64,000 bases of DNA, from NCBI GenBank assembly GCA_009763385.1, contig CM019823.1, forward strand, positions 175,659,825-175,723,824, written 5' to 3'. The notes under the pieces are model-generated. The model worked only from the letters and a program-made list of their open reading frames with translations. It had not been told where the DNA came from and did not search any database. A program made the translations under genes and the position numbers. Origin of the DNA: Coix lacryma-jobi var. lacryma-jobi (Eukaryota; Streptophyta; Magnoliopsida; Poales; Poaceae). The first letter of the stretch is position 1. The number at the start of each line of letters is the position of its first letter. Of the stretch, positions 1 through 12,289 are shown one piece after another.

Positions 1-626
1 ATGGCTCAGAAGCACCCGATTTCCGTGATCACCGATGGAGACCTAGCTATGCAGAGAGCCATCAGGATGGTATGGACGAATTCATCACATAGGCTATGCT
101 CATGGCACATTGAGCAGAACATTATGCGTAATTTGCATGATGATGGTGTGAAGGATGACTTTAGGCATTTCCTTTATGATTGTTATTCCATACAAGAGAT
201 TGAGAGGAAATGGTTGCAATTGTTGGATAAGCATAACGTTATAGACAAGGAGTCATGGTTGTATCAGATGTATGAGAGAAGGGAAATCTGGTGTGCTGCG
301 TATCATGCTAGTAAGTGCTATTTAGGACTGAGGAGCAACCAGCAGAGTGAGAGCCTAAACTCTAGGCTTTAGTTTAATCTAGATCGTAAAATGACATTGT
401 TAGAGCTAGTGCAACACTTTGACCACTGCCTTGATCGGCTACGGGTTAATGAAGCATCTTTGGACTTTGACGCATCAAATTCTGTGCCATGCTTACAATC
501 AGATGCTTCAATTATTGAGAAAGAGGCTGCTACATCGTTCACACCAAGAGTTTTTGCCAAGGTGCAGTTCAGCATAAAAGCAGCCAACAAGTGTTTTTTG
601 ATTGAGCATCTAGATGGCTATGATAT
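1..626 (+). pseudogene. FAR1-like MULE transposase, first part, cut by element A
   Basis: C-terminal half of the MULE transposase core of a FAR1/FHY3-related protein; the 5' end lies outside the window. Visible family features are the ITDGD segment holding a catalytic Asp, the CSWHIEQN segment, and SNQQSESLNS holding the probable catalytic Glu. FAR1-type proteins are either MULE transposases or transcription factors derived from them. Two lesions are visible. One is an in-frame TAG at 370-372, after which the same frame continues with typical sequence (NLDRKMTLLELVQHFDHCLDRL). The other is insertion of a retrotransposon after position 626. The reading frame resumes exactly at 15551 if one GATAT is removed. 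The convergent Ulp1 gene downstream argues for a mobile MULE rather than a host transcription factor. Confidence 0.85.
622..626. repeat. Target-site duplication GATAT of element A (second copy 15546-15550)
   Basis: GATAT directly precedes the TGTCGG start of the left LTR and directly follows the CCGACA end of the right LTR. The matching 5-bp duplication fixes both ends of element A and shows that the two LTRs belong to the same insertion. Confidence 0.95.
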
Positions 627-1829
627 TGTCGGTGTTTTGACCCAGGGGGTCTGACACCAACGAGTAATATGATCGCGTGCTCTCTTCCTGGATGGTGATG
701 CAAGATGACACAAGGATTTATCCTGGTTCGGGCAAAGAAGGCCCTACGTCCAGCGGGGGGAGGATGTTCTTGTATTACTTGCACCTAAGTGCTTGTACAG
801 GGGCAATACAAGCTCAATGAGCGTGAACCGGAGTCCGGACTCGTGTGTGTGAGTGTGGACTCGTGTCGTGCAAGCCCGTGCGTAACCGTAGACTCGTGTG
901 TTGTCTCTTGCGTGCGAAGGGCCCTGGCGTCCCCTTTTATAGAACAAGAGGAGGCCAGGGTTTACACAAGATCGATATGTACAGCGCTCGATATGGCGAA
1001 GGGTAGGAACTCTGTCTTGTCGAAGTCACTGTAGCCAACGTGGGTGTTGCTGTTGAGGCGTCCTTGATGCGTGGCCTCCATCCCGAGCGCGGACGTGGAG
1101 GCGTGGCGATGTGGAAGCCGTACAGCACCCATTCCGGCACGTACGGGACACGGCGGGGTCCTTCCGGGTCTTGGGGTACCTGTCCTCCAATAGCGTGAAA
1201 GTATCCAGGGCTCCAGGGGCTCAGAGCCGGCCTCGAGGTGGCGCCTACGGGGGGCTCGAGTCCCCGCAGGTATGGGCAAGTCCCGGGAAACCCGATTGAG
1301 CAGCAGGTATCCGGGCCTCGAGACGTGGCTTGGACGTGCGACAGTGTAGGGTATGGGTTAACAGTGCCGTACTGGTGCCTTTTTGCCCATGCTTGTGGTG
1401 AAAACGAGACTTGACTCTGCCTTGGTTCACTGTGGTACACGTCGGGTTGTAGAGGACGTGACTGGAGTAGATGGACGCATTAAATGCGTGGCATGGGATT
1501 GACATCCGATGTCTGCCGCTCGAGGGAGGCGTGATGTGCCTCGTGGGATGGTTTACCGTGCTAGAGAGGCTCGAGGTCCCTGCGCAGGGTCTCGAGGAGC
1601 GGTGCAGGGCTCGGGGCCTGTGTGCCGGGGCTCGAGGGGTAGGCTGTCATGAGGCGGACAGTAAGGCTTTGGCGGCCCTGGACTCCCTGGTGATGGGCCG
1701 GCGTTGTAGACCTCGAGGGGTTGGCTTTTTAGAAGGTTAGACTTGCTGGGTTTGTTATTCATTGGTGTTCTAGGTTTAACCTATTTGTTTTGCGTTGCTT
1801 GGGGGTACCCCTTTTGTGGACCCCCGACA
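627..1829 (-). repeat. 3' LTR of element A
   Basis: 1203 bp, TG...CA ends, same length as the partner LTR at 14343-15545. Compared by eye the two differ at about 21 positions (about 15 transitions, 6 transversions, no indels), roughly 1.75 percent. Read on the - strand it starts TGTCGGGGGTCC. It is rich in the hexamer CTCGAG. Confidence 0.95.
934..941 (-). promoter_or_regulatory. TATA box in the 3' LTR of element A
   Basis: Reads TATAAAAG on the - strand, followed by GGGGACGCCAGGG. This is the usual U3/R promoter position for an LTR element transcribed on the - strand. In this copy, transcription would run out into the FAR1-like sequence at 1-626. Confidence 0.6.
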
Positions 1830-1842
1830 GTAGCCCCCGAGC
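1830..1842 (-). other. Polypurine tract of element A
   Basis: On the - strand the bases abutting the LTR read GCTCGGGGGCTAC directly before TGTCGGGG. The G-rich tract primes plus-strand DNA synthesis. Position and composition match the PPT of element B (54147-54156). Confidence 0.75.
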
Positions 1843-2840
1843 CCTTGTTCGAGTGCTTGCACTCGAGCAGGGGCTCCCGACTGGGATCTCGAGGGTTAGC
1901 TAACTGGTCTCGAGGGTTTGGTCGTTTTGATTCCGTGGGTGTCGTGCGAGCGACACCCGCGGGTGTAGCCCCCGAGGCCACGGGGGAGTGGTCAGGACTC
2001 CCTCGTGGGCTTTTTGCGAGTGCAAGTGTTAGTTGCGTTTTTTAGGTTCGGGAGTGTCGAGCCCCCGGGTTTTTTGACCCTCTTTCGTCGAGGGGTGCCA
2101 GACTGAACTGACCGGCCGGCTCTTCGAGCTGTCCGGCACGCCAATTGCCCTGGCTTGTCATCCCGCGAGTCCTTTCGATCGGATGCGAGGGGGGATGCCT
2201 CGTACTACCACGAGCGGGCGAGCATCGAGGTTCCCGGTGAGCTGGTAACGGGGAAATCCAAGTGAGACCTCGTGCCCCGTTCGATAGGGTCGACTGTAGC
2301 CCGGAGGCGATCTCATAAAGCATGGGCGCTCGGTCTGCAGGAGTGCCGGGTCCATTCGATAGAACCCGGCGGCTCGATGCCTCCCTCCGAGGGGATCTCA
2401 CTGCACGTCGTGCGCCCCGCCTTGGATACACGTGAGGGGCCTCGAGGGCTTGGCCCTCGAGCGATGCTGCGAGTGGCGCCCCTTAGTGTCCCTGACTCGG
2501 GTGCTCGAAGCCGGCTGTCGAACCCTCTTCGACGGCCAGCCTTCGCTGCTTCGAGGCTTAGGGTCGGGGCCCGTTTTTACCTTCCTGAAGAAGCCTCCGT
2601 CGCTTGGAATCCTTCTGCCCGTTGGGCGCGCCTTTTTAGGCGAGGTAATGGAGATCGTGGCGCTAGGGCGACTGACAAGAAGTCGGAGCGGCGGCCGTGG
2701 TGGGCCCAGAGGAGCGGAACGAGCGCGGAGTCGCCGCGTGTACCTGTCGACCAGCTCGAGACGCGGTTAGGTGGGCACATTAAATGCGTGCGGTTACCTT
2801 TTCGGCGCCGTGGGAGACCTCGCCCGTTGGGGTTTTCTCT
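1843..2840. other. Non-coding region between PPT and antisense ORF promoter of element A
   Basis: About 1 kb without a recognisable coding domain. The overlapping frames here are products of high GC content. It lies upstream of the antisense ORF on the + strand and within the 3' untranslated part of gag-pol on the - strand. A block at about 2766-2782 (ATTAAATGCGTG) resembles one in the LTR near 1475-1487, perhaps a shared promoter remnant. Confidence 0.5.
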
Positions 2841-2848
2841 TATAAATA
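2841..2848 (+). promoter_or_regulatory. TATA box of the element A antisense ORF
   Basis: TATAAATA on the + strand, 147 bp before the ATG at 2988. Element B has the same octamer 155 bp before its antisense-ORF ATG. The conserved word and spacing suggest an independent internal promoter opposite to the LTR promoter. Confidence 0.65.
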
Positions 2849-2987
2849 TCGAAAGAGGGGTGAGGGTTTCTTTTACTTTGCCTTTGCCTTCTCCGCCGCC
2901 GTAGCTTCCACGCGCCCTCTTCCCGAGCCAGCAATTGGGAATCTTCCCGGCCGCCCTTCCGCCGCTCAGATCCGCGCCGCCGTCGCC

Positions 2988-5900
2988 ATGGTTGCCCAGA
3001 CCCCAGCGCTGTCGGCCGAAGACTGGAGCCCGACGAAGACGACGCAGCGTGAGTTGGATTCGTTGGTGGCGCAGGGGCTTCTCCGTCCCAACCCGGAGGA
3101 GGGACCTGCGTGGTGGGTTGTCCCGTCGTCGGATCACCGGGAGCCGAACCCGCTGGAGGGGTACGTGGTGAGCTTCACCCGCTACCACCGCATGGGGCTC
3201 GGCGTTTCTCCGAGCCGCTTTATGCGGGGGCTGGCTCACCACTTTGAGGTGGAGCTACAACACTTCTCCCCCAACTCCATCTCGCACGCTGCCATCTTCG
3301 ACGCGGTGTGCGAGGGGTATTTGAAGATTGAACCGCATTGGGAGATGTTCGTCCATCTCTTCCGGGGCGAGCTCTTCCACAAGGCCTTGAAGCCCAGCGG
3401 GAGGCGGCTCGTGCGCATGGGCTCCCTCACCATCACTGCGAGGACTGGGACCTCGTCGGCCAACGTCCCCCGCGAATACCTCTGCTACAAGCTTTCCACC
3501 AACTAGGCGGGGTGGGACGACCACTGGTTCTACCTGCGGAACGAAGGCGGTCTCCTTTCGTCGTACACCGGCAGTGTCCTCACTCAGCGCCCGGACAAGT
3601 GGACCTGGGGCGTCGCGGCGGACAGGCAACGCCACCTGGTGCCGCTGATGAAGACGATGAGGTCGCTGGTGGAGGACAAGGGGCTGACCGTCCAAGCGAT
3701 CATTTGGGCGTTCCATCAGCGAAGGGTCCTTCCTCTGGCGGACCGCCCCCTCCTCATGTTCGAGATGGGGCCTAAGGCCTCGCTCGAGGCGCTGAACCAA
3801 TCGAGGATGGCCGAGGAGAGGCTGTCCCGGAACGAGGGCGTCTCCCGGGTATCGATCACGACCCAAGGGACGTTCCGCCCCAAGGAAACCAACCTGATTG
3901 CCATGGCACCCGACACGGGGTGTCTCGACCTGGTAAGCCTTCCTCGAGCTAGACTGTTTCGAGCCTCCCCTCCCTTTTCTTTCTTCGATCTTCGTTTACT
4001 CCCCTCGTAACCTTCTCATCGAGCTTCTTTTTTCGTAGGGGACGTTCACTTGTCGCGCGTCGAGGCCCCCAGTGAGGGAGGACGCCGCGGAAACACAGGT
4101 GAGGCGCCTTTCTGCTCAGAAGGATAAGGAGAGTAAGGATGCCAAGAAGAAGAAAGAGAAAGACAAAAACTTGCGCCGGGCGGCTCGGGAGCAGCGGCTT
4201 GCGAAGGCTCGTCGTAACCGACAGCCTGGGGAGGAATCCACCGAGCTCAGTTCCTCGAGCTCGGAGGATGATGATGAGGAGGAGGAAGAGAGCGACGATG
4301 AAGGGATGGATGCGCGTCTGAGGCGCGCAGGGGTCGTCGACGTCGGGACTGACCGCTCCTCTGTGCAGGAGAACGTCCTGGAGATCCCCCTGGTGAAGGT
4401 ACCACGTGGGGCGCCGCAGCGGAAAAACGCGCCGAGCTCCGCCCCGTCGGAGGCCCAGGGCACGTCGAGCTCCGTGCCGGACGTGCCCCCTGACGCGAGG
4501 AAACCTCGAACCAGGAGCGCCATTGCCGCGGCGCAGAAGGGGGCCACGATCGCGTCGACCCAGGCGGGGGTCTCAAGAAGGGCCGGTCGTCGAGAAGCGG
4601 CCAATACGTCGAGAAGGACTCCGGGCTCGACCGCCGCAAGGCGTCGAGGGCGACGTCGAGCCCGCGGAGGAGCGGGCAGCACGAGAGGGCGTCGAGCCCG
4701 TGCCACCATGACCGCCGAGGGGGGAGCCCCCGGTCGTCTCGTGACGGGAGCCGCGAGCGACCTCGGAGCCCGTCGCCGCACCGCCGCCGGGAGAAGGAGG
4801 CAGGCGCGGGGGGGCGTGACCGTCGGCACGAGCGCCGGAGTAGGTCCCGGAGCCCGCGCCGGGAAGGGTGCCAAGATGACCGCTCGAAAGAGACGCGGTC
4901 GCCCCCCGGGATAGGAGACAAAAGGAGAGCTCTCCGCCGGGGTCGAGCCACGGGAAGCGTCGGGAGCCTTCCCCTCATCCGAGCCATGTGGAGACGGCTC
5001 AGGGGCGCGGCTCGAGCCATGGGGCGGGATCGAAGCCCCCGAGCGGGTCCGGCGATTCGGGGAAGAAGCCCCGCCGTCGCTTTGGGTAAGTAACGTTTCT
5101 CAGTCTCGTAGGTAGTGACGCTTTACCTTTTACTTTTGGTGACGTTTGCTGTTTTCTGGTTTTTCAGGGAAAAACGCTCCCGGCAGGAGGTGGACACCGC
5201 AGCGTCCAAGCGGGCCAAGACCTCGAGCTCTGCTGAGGTCCAAGCACCTCGAGGTATGGCTCCTTCTTCTGCTGGGGAGGCCGCTTGGCTGGTGAAGGCT
5301 CGGGCAGCCATGGCTCGGGGGAGCCAGATGGCCGCCGCGGATCTTGGTGAGGCCGACGCCGTCGACCACGGGGGTCGAGGTTTTTTCCTGTTTCTGACGA
5401 CGTTGTTTTCATTTTTCAGCAGGGACCACGGCTCCTGGTGTCGAGCCTGCTGCCACCGCGTTCGTCACGGCACCGCCTCCTCCTCCTCCAGTGGCGCCTA
5501 CCGAGAGGGCCACTTCTCCCCCTGCCACGACGACCACCTTGGGGGGAGCACCGGGGATAGGCGCGGCTCCGTCGGCGTCTGGGGCTAAGGGGATAGCGGC
5601 CCTTGAGGCCCCGGATGCCGCGAGCCATCTCGCTGGACAGGCTCCCCCACTGACGAAGCCTCGCCCGCCCGCGGAGAGGGAGAAGAAGGGGGAGGCGTCG
5701 GTGGAGAGGGTGCCGACGGTGGAGGAGCTCTTGGACGAGCTAGAGCAGGCGCCGCCCCCGGTCGAGGGCTTAATGCTGGAGGAAGCGCTCGAGGCACCGG
5801 CCGGGGTCGACAAGACGCCGGAAGATCCGGCGAGGGAGGAGAGCTTGGGGACGAGCCACCCCTCGAGCGACCCGCTACCGCTCGAGTCCCTGCCTCCACG

Positions 5901-7373
5901 CGAGGCCGCGCCGTCGCCTCGGGAGGGGACGGAGCAGCGGGCGGAGACGGAGGAGGGGCGGAGGGAGCCGCAGCCTGTGCCACCGGTTGGTGGGCCGCAG
6001 CCGGCACCACTCGAGCCGAAGGAGGAGGGCCTGCCCCTCGTCGAGGTCGGTCGATTGGCGTGGCCATATCCTGACGCGCCGAGCCCGTCCGGCGCCATGG
6101 TCCCCGTCGAGCGGCCAGCTCGGCAGGGGTTCCGCAGGAGGCGCGGTCCATCTTCAGGGAGATGGCCGAGCTCGTGGCGGAGGCGGAGAGGTCCTTCTCG
6201 GAGGAGTCGGAGAAGTCTGCGCAAGTGGCGGACGCCCTTGCGAAGGCGGAGGGGGAGCTCCTGGAGCTCCGCGCCGAGCTGGGTCGGAACGCGCAGATGG
6301 CGAGCCGGCTCAACGCGGCGCAGGCGGAGACCCAGGCGGCTCGTGACGAGGCCGCCCAAGCTCGGAGGGAGGCCACCACCGCTCTGGCCATGGTGGAGGC
6401 GTCGAGGAAGGAGGCCGCCGACGCCCGAAACGAAGCCGCCACCGCCCGGTCTGCACCAGAGGCGGCGAAGAAGGAGGCCGCCGACGCCCGAAGCGAAGCC
6501 GCCACCGCCCGGTCTACAGCGGAGGCGGCGAAGAAGGAGGCCGAGGAGGTCAAGAGCGAGGCCGCCGCCGCCCTGGCTAAAGCGGAGGCAGCGCGGCAGG
6601 AGATGATCCGGAAGGATCTGGCCCTTGTGGAGACGGGCGAGCTGGTCGAGGACCTTAGGGGCGAAAAGCTCGACGTGCTGTCCCAAAAGCGTACACTCGA
6701 GCAGCGCATCGAGGTCCTTACCAGCGACTTCGCCGCTCTGGGCGTGCACTGCAAGGTAATTTTCGTGTTTCGTCTTGCTTTGATTTCAAGGTTTTTGTCA
6801 CGCTGCGGACTCATTTTTTTTTCTGTTTGTTGCGTAGATGTCGAGAAGACCGCCGACGAGCTCCGCGAGACGAATACGGCTCTCGTGGAGCAACTCCGAG
6901 GTGAAACCATGGTGGCAGAGCGAGCGCGCATCACCCTCGACAGGCTCAGCTCCATGTGGGTTGCCGACCCGGTGGCCGCGGCAGAGGGCGCAGTGGCTCG
7001 GGGCGACGCCCTGGTCGACGCCCTGTGCTTCTTTGACGTGGCCGCGCGGGACTGCGTCAGGAGCGCTCTCCACCATGGCGTAAAGCAGGCGCTTGCGGCC
7101 GTCCGCTCCGGCTTCCGCTACCCGGTCAACGTTGTTGCCAAGGGCTTCATCGAGATCGAGGGGAAGGACGAGGAGTGGAATGACCGCCGCGTCGACAAGA
7201 TCTTGGAGAAGGTGGAGAGGCCGGGGGCGACATTCGCCAAGCTCTTCGAGGAGGACGTGCTGCCTCCTGATGCGGACAGTGGTGCAGGTGGTCCCCCTCC
7301 TCCTGGCCCGGACGTCGAGGTCGAGCCCGCGGCAGAAGATCTTGGGGAAGAATTTCAGACGGATGAAGAATGA
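2988..7373 (+). pseudogene. Antisense ORF of element A (gypsy-type 'Transposase_28'-like protein), degenerate
   Basis: Starts at ATG 2988 in good context (cgccATGG). The N-terminal part matches the family annotated as putative gypsy-type transposase (PF04195-like): SPSRFMRGL, LQHFSPNSI, HWFYLRNEG. Proposed exons are 2988-3932, 4039-5085, 5168-5346, 5420-6755 and about 6838-7373, with GT/AG borders and introns of about 75-105 bp. Downstream come a Lys/Asp/Glu-rich stretch, an Arg/Ser-rich stretch near 4600-4900, a Pro-rich part, and an Ala/Glu coiled coil near 6162-6755 containing near-repeats of EAADARxEAATARS. Damage: TAG at 3504-3506 and apparent frame changes near 4565, 4915 and 6080-6150. 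The 6755/6838 junction also does not keep frame as I place it. Function in the element life cycle is unknown. Confidence 0.75.
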
Positions 7374-7912
7374 GGCCTGCGTGCCAAATTTGGGCGTCAA
7401 GGCCCTTGTAAGAACTTATGTTATGACTTATGGCCCGTCGAGGCCAACATGTGCATACGACCAATTTGTTTAAAGAAGCTGTTTTCTGTTCAAATTTATC
7501 CGATCATTTCTCTTTATCGCAAGCTCGAGCTTTTACTGGCTTAGTCTGTGTTCCTTCGATATGCGTCGCGAGTCCCTCGAGGGGAGGCATAGGTAGGGTA
7601 CCGTAGCCCTGGGGCGTGGGTGGTCGTCTACGCCGACGCCTCCCGACTCTTGGAGGCTCGAGGTATCTATGGACTTAGACGTCGCTCGAGATGCGAATCG
7701 AGATAAGGGTCGAATTTTTGAAAAGAAAAACGCGCTTTTCCGGAGTCTAGAGGGGTCCCCCCTGTCAGCCCCCGAGGGAGGCTCGACCTTGAGCAAGGCA
7801 GGGTCGAGGCTACCTTAAGTTGCCAAGTAATATGAAAGACAGTGCACGAGCTTGCTCGTTCATATTAATCATGTTTGTACAAAGCAACAAAATGAACAAG
7901 GCCTCGAGGCCT
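7374..7912. other. Convergent 3' region between antisense ORF and pol of element A
   Basis: A 539-bp stretch where the antisense ORF (+) and pol (-) end tail to tail. No gene is visible. An AT-rich segment near 7825-7900 could hold the 3' processing signals. In element B the same interval has expanded into tandem arrays. Confidence 0.5.
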
Positions 7913-10900
7913 TTAAGGGTAGAAGCGACGTAGCTGAGATATGTTCCACGCGTTCGTCAGGATCCTGCCTTGACCGTCGTGGAGCTTGTATGTTCCTGGC
8001 TTGAGCACCTTAGCTATGGTATATGGGCCCTCCCACGGAGGGGTGAGCTTGTGGCGCCCTCGATTATCTTGCAGACGCCGAAGCACGAGGTCCCCCACCG
8101 CCAGGTCCCTCTTGTGCACGTGCTTGTCATGGTAGCGTCGAAGTGTTTGCTGGTAGCGCGCGGAGTTGATGAGCGCCATGTCTCGGACCTCCTCGAGCTG
8201 GTCCTTGGCGTTGGCAAGCTTTTCATCGTTGGTTTGCTCGTTGTAGGCTCGAAGTCGAGGGGAGCCATACTCGAGGTCCGTAGGCAAGACAGCCTCGGCG
8301 CCGTAGGTTAGGAAGAACGGAGTGAACCCGGTGGCTCGACTCGGCGTAGTCCTGAGGCCCCACAGCACCGAGGGGAGCTCTGCAGCCCACCCCTTTCCGA
8401 AATTCTTGAGGGTCTTGAAGAGCCTCGGCTTCAGCCCGTGGAGTATCATGCTGTTGGCGCGCTCGACCTGCCCGTTGCATTGAGGGTACGCGACCGAGGC
8501 CCAGGTCACGCGAATGTTGTTGTCGTCGCAGAAGTTGGTGAACTTTTTGCCCATGAATTGGGTGCCATTGTCGCTGATGATGACGTTAGGCACCCCAAAT
8601 CGGTACATGATGTCGGCGATGAACTCGACGGCCTTCTCGGAGGTGGGGTCGCCTACAGGCTTAGCTTCGATCCATTTGGTGAATTTGTCGATGGCCACGA
8701 GCACATGCGTGTACTTTCCAGTTGTCATCTTGAGGGGACCCACGAGGTCAAGCCCCCAGACGGCAAACGGCCAAGTGATGGGGATCATCTGCAGGGCGTG
8801 TGCGAGCTGGTGTGTTTGCTTGGCGTAGAACTGACACCCTTGACAAGCTTGGACCAGGCGTTTGGCGTCTCCAATGGCGGTTGGCCAGTAGAAGCCTTGT
8901 CGGAAGGCGTTCCCTACCAGGGTCCTTGGTGCTGCGTGATGGCCGCAAGCCCCTGAGTGCATGTCGTCGAGGAGCCTGCGTCCTTCCTCGAGGGGGATGC
9001 AGCGTTGAAGGATCCCTGATGGGCTTCGACGGTACAGCTCCCGCTCGTCGCCGTAGATGACGTAAGTCTTGGCCCTTCGAGCGATGCGTCGGGCCTCCGT
9101 CTTGTCTTCCGGTAGTACGCCTTGCGTCAGGTAGTCGAGGAAGGGCGTCCGCCAGTCGAGGGGGTTTGATGAGGAAGAGGCGGGCGCGTCAATCTGCATT
9201 GCCTCAGGGGATGTTGAGGGGTCGTTCTCGAGGGGTGGCGTTGGTGGTCGAGCCCCCGTGTCCGGCTCGAGGGGTGGTGTCGAGGGGCCAGCCCCTGGGC
9301 CGATCTTGACGGATGGCTCGAGAACATCTCTCGAGAAGACGTCTGGTGGGACGGTGCCGCGCGTGGATGCTAACTTAGCCAGCTCGTCTGCGGCCTCGTT
9401 GTACTTTCGAGCGATGTGGTTGAGCTCGAGGCCGTAGAACTTGTCTTCTAGTTTGCGCACTTCTCCGCAGTATGCTTCCATCTTGGGATCGATGCAGCTT
9501 GAGGCCTTCATGACCTGGTTGATGACGAGCTGCGAGTCCCCTCGAACGTCGAGGTGTCGAACCCCAAGCTCGAGGGCGATGCGCAGCCCATTGACGAGGG
9601 CCTCGTACTCAGTGACGTTGTTGGAGGCGGGGAAGTGCAAGCGTAGCAGGTAGCGCATGTGGACTCCGAGGGGCGAGATGAAGAGCAGTCCTGCGCCCGC
9701 CCTCGTCTTCATGAGGGATCCGTCGAAGTACATAGTCCAGAGCTCGGCTTGAATTTGTGCCGGCGGGAGCTGGGTGTCGGTCCACTCAGCAATGAAGTCC
9801 GCCAGCGCCTGCGACTTGATGGCTTTTCGTGGAGCATAGGTGATGGCTTCCCCCATTAGCTCGGCAGACCACTTGGCGATACGCCCCGTGGCCTCCCGAT
9901 TGTTGATGATCTCTCCAAGGGGGAAGGAGGACACCACCGTTACGGGATGAGCGAGGAAGTAGTGTTGGAGCTTGCGCCTCGTGACGATGATGTCGTAGAG
10001 CAGCTTCTGGATGTGCGGGTACCGGACCTTGGCCTCGGAGAGCACCTCACTGGTGAAGTACACCGGTCGTTGGACCGGTAACGCGTGACCCTCCTCGTGC
10101 CTCTCAACGGCTATGACCGCGCTGACCACCTGGGTGGTTGCGGCCACATAGAGGAGAGGCTCGGGGGGACCGTCACCCTGGGCTGGTCGTGGTGGCACAA
10201 GAATTGGCGCGGAAGTCAGCAACCCCTTCAACTTGGTTAGGGCCTCCTCGGCTTCAAGGGTCCACGCAAAGCATTCTGTTTTCTTCAGCAGGCGGTAGAG
10301 GGGTAGCGCCTTTTCCCCTAGCCTCGAGATGAACCTACTGAGGGCGGCTAGACAGCCCGTCACTTTCTGTACGCCCTTGAGGTCTCGAATTGGGCCCATT
10401 CTCGTGACTGCTGAGATCTTTTCGGGGTTGGCCTCGATCCCCCGTTGTGAGACAATGTAGCCAAGTAGCATGCCCCGGGGCACACCAAAGACACATTTCT
10501 CGGGGTTGAGCTTCACATTCTTGGCCCGGAGGCACTCGAACGTGGTCTCGAGATCGCTGATGAGGTCCCCGACTTTGTTGGTCTTAACCACGATGTCATC
10601 GACGTAGGCCTCGACGGTTTTGCCTATGTGTTCGCCAAAGATATGCTGCATGCAATGCTGATACGTTGCCCCGGCGTTTCGAAGGCCGAAGGGCATTGTA
10701 ACATAGCAATACATACCAAAAGGCATAACAAAAGAGGTAGCGAGTTTGTCGGATTCTTTCATCTTAATCTCCTTGATGAACCCGGCCGACAAAAGCTTGT
10801 GCAACTCCTCGCCGATGATCCTACGCTTCTCCTCGTCGAAGCGGCGCAGGCGTTGCTTCACCGGTCTGGACCCGGCCTGGATCTCCAAGGCATGCTCGGC

Positions 10901-10987
10901 GACTCCCCTCGGTATGCCTGGCATGTCCGAAGGGCTCCACGCAAACATGTCAATGTTCGCGCGGAGAAAGTCGACGAGCACTGCTTC
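7913..10987 (-). pseudogene. pol of element A: RT (deleted), RNase H, second RNase H, integrase
   Basis: Open from the TAG at 10990-10988 to the stop after LRRFYP. The RT keeps MPFGLRNAGATYQ and the YVDD box (10606-10595). However, the text jumps from GFIKE directly to IKMKESD near residue 71 (10775-10761). Family members carry roughly 70 residues there, including LDAYSGYHQ with the first catalytic Asp. The RNase H of the RT is followed by a second, archaeal-type RNase H (YFDGS...TEYEAL...GDSQLV) and a zinc-binding integrase with its DDE core (LDLVGP, SDNGTQF, NGQVERAN). The RT therefore cannot be active, although the frame stays open. Confidence 0.92.
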
Positions 10988-12289
10988 CTATTTAGGCTCG
11001 AGGCTGGCGCTGATGGCCAGCGTCTTGCCATTGGTCGAGGTCGGGTGGACGGGTATCTGCTTGGTGTGCTCCGCCGGCTCGAAGGTGCCTGCGTGGCGCT
11101 TCGCTTCAGGGACCTCCTTGGTGGCCAGGGCAGCTAGGGCCTCGAGCGAGTCGAGTTGGATGTTTGCCTCCCCACGCTCGACGCACTCCACGTCGCAGTG
11201 GTACGCGTGCTCGTAGGAGGTGTCGACGGTGATGACTCCTTTTGGCCCCGGCATCTTGAGCTTCAAGTACGTGTAGTTGGGGACCGCCATGAACTTAGCG
11301 TAGCCGGGCCTGCCGATGATGGCGTGGTAGGTCCCTTGGAACCCAACCACCTCGAAGGTGAGCGTTTCCCGGCGGAAGTTAGCCGGCGTGCCAAAGCAAA
11401 CCGGCAGGTCGATGCGCCCGAGGGGATGGGCCTTCTTCCCTGGTACGACGCCGTGGAACCCCCCGACGCTGGGTCGGAGCTGGTCCCTCGAAATCCCCAT
11501 AAGGTCAAGGGTCTCGAGGTATATGATGTTGAGGCTCGAGCCCCCATCCATCAACACCTTGGAGAACCATACGTCGACGATGACGGGGTCGACGACGAGG
11601 GGGTACGCCCCCGGATTTACGACACGGTCCGGATGGTCGTCACGGTCGAACGTGATCGGCGCATCAGACCAGTCAAGATATCGGGGGGCGTCGTGGCAGA
11701 GTGCAAAGATCTCCCGGCGCTCCTTCTTTCTTTCTCGAGCTGAGAGCCCGACGGTTGGCCCCCCGTAGATCATGTAGCAGTCGCGCACCGGGGGGAAGTT
11801 GCCGTCCGCGTCCCCGCCGCCGCATCGATTATTGTCCTTGCCCTTAGGCGCGTCTTCTTTCTTGTCGCCGAGCTTGGAGTAGAAGCCCTTCAACAGTCGG
11901 CAGTCCTTCAACTTGTGATTCACGGGGCCCTTGTGATAAGTGCAGGGGTCTTCGAGCATCTGGTCGAAGACAGCCCCGTCGGGGGGGCCTCGAGGCTTCT
12001 TATGCTCGAGGGCGCCCGCGAGCACCTCTTCGTCGTCGTCGTCATCGGCGTCGCGCTTCGCCTTCTGACCTTTGCGTTTGTTCTTCTTCTTTCTGTTGTT
12101 GTTGTTGTTGTTGCGGTTCTTGACGTCGTTGCCCTTGCTCGAGCCCTCCGGCGCGGCCACCGCCTTACCTTTGTCCGTGGATCGGCCAAAGAAGGCCCCC
12201 ACTGCCTCGTCGCCTGAGGCAAAGCTGGTGACACGATCCATCAGGTCCTCGACCGTCCTGGGACGGTAGCACCCTAGCTCGTGAACTAG
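10988..12289 (-). pseudogene. gag C-terminus and protease of element A
   Basis: Continuous in frame with gag upstream and pol downstream, bounded by TAG stops at 12290 and 10988. Holds a basic, low-complexity linker (a run of Asn and Lys), a zinc-binding-like CTYHKGPVNHKLKDC, and an aspartic protease with the active-site motif LMDGGSS. Gag-pol of this lineage is made as one polyprotein, so each TAG would truncate it. The TAG at 10988 lies where a Gln (PK-Q-EAVLVDF) would be expected. Confidence 0.85.

Noticed and set aside
4116..6955. Long - strand frames opposite the antisense ORF of element A
   Set aside because: Ser/Ala/Arg-rich mirror images of a GC-rich coding strand. No domain, and the + strand carries the recognisable protein.
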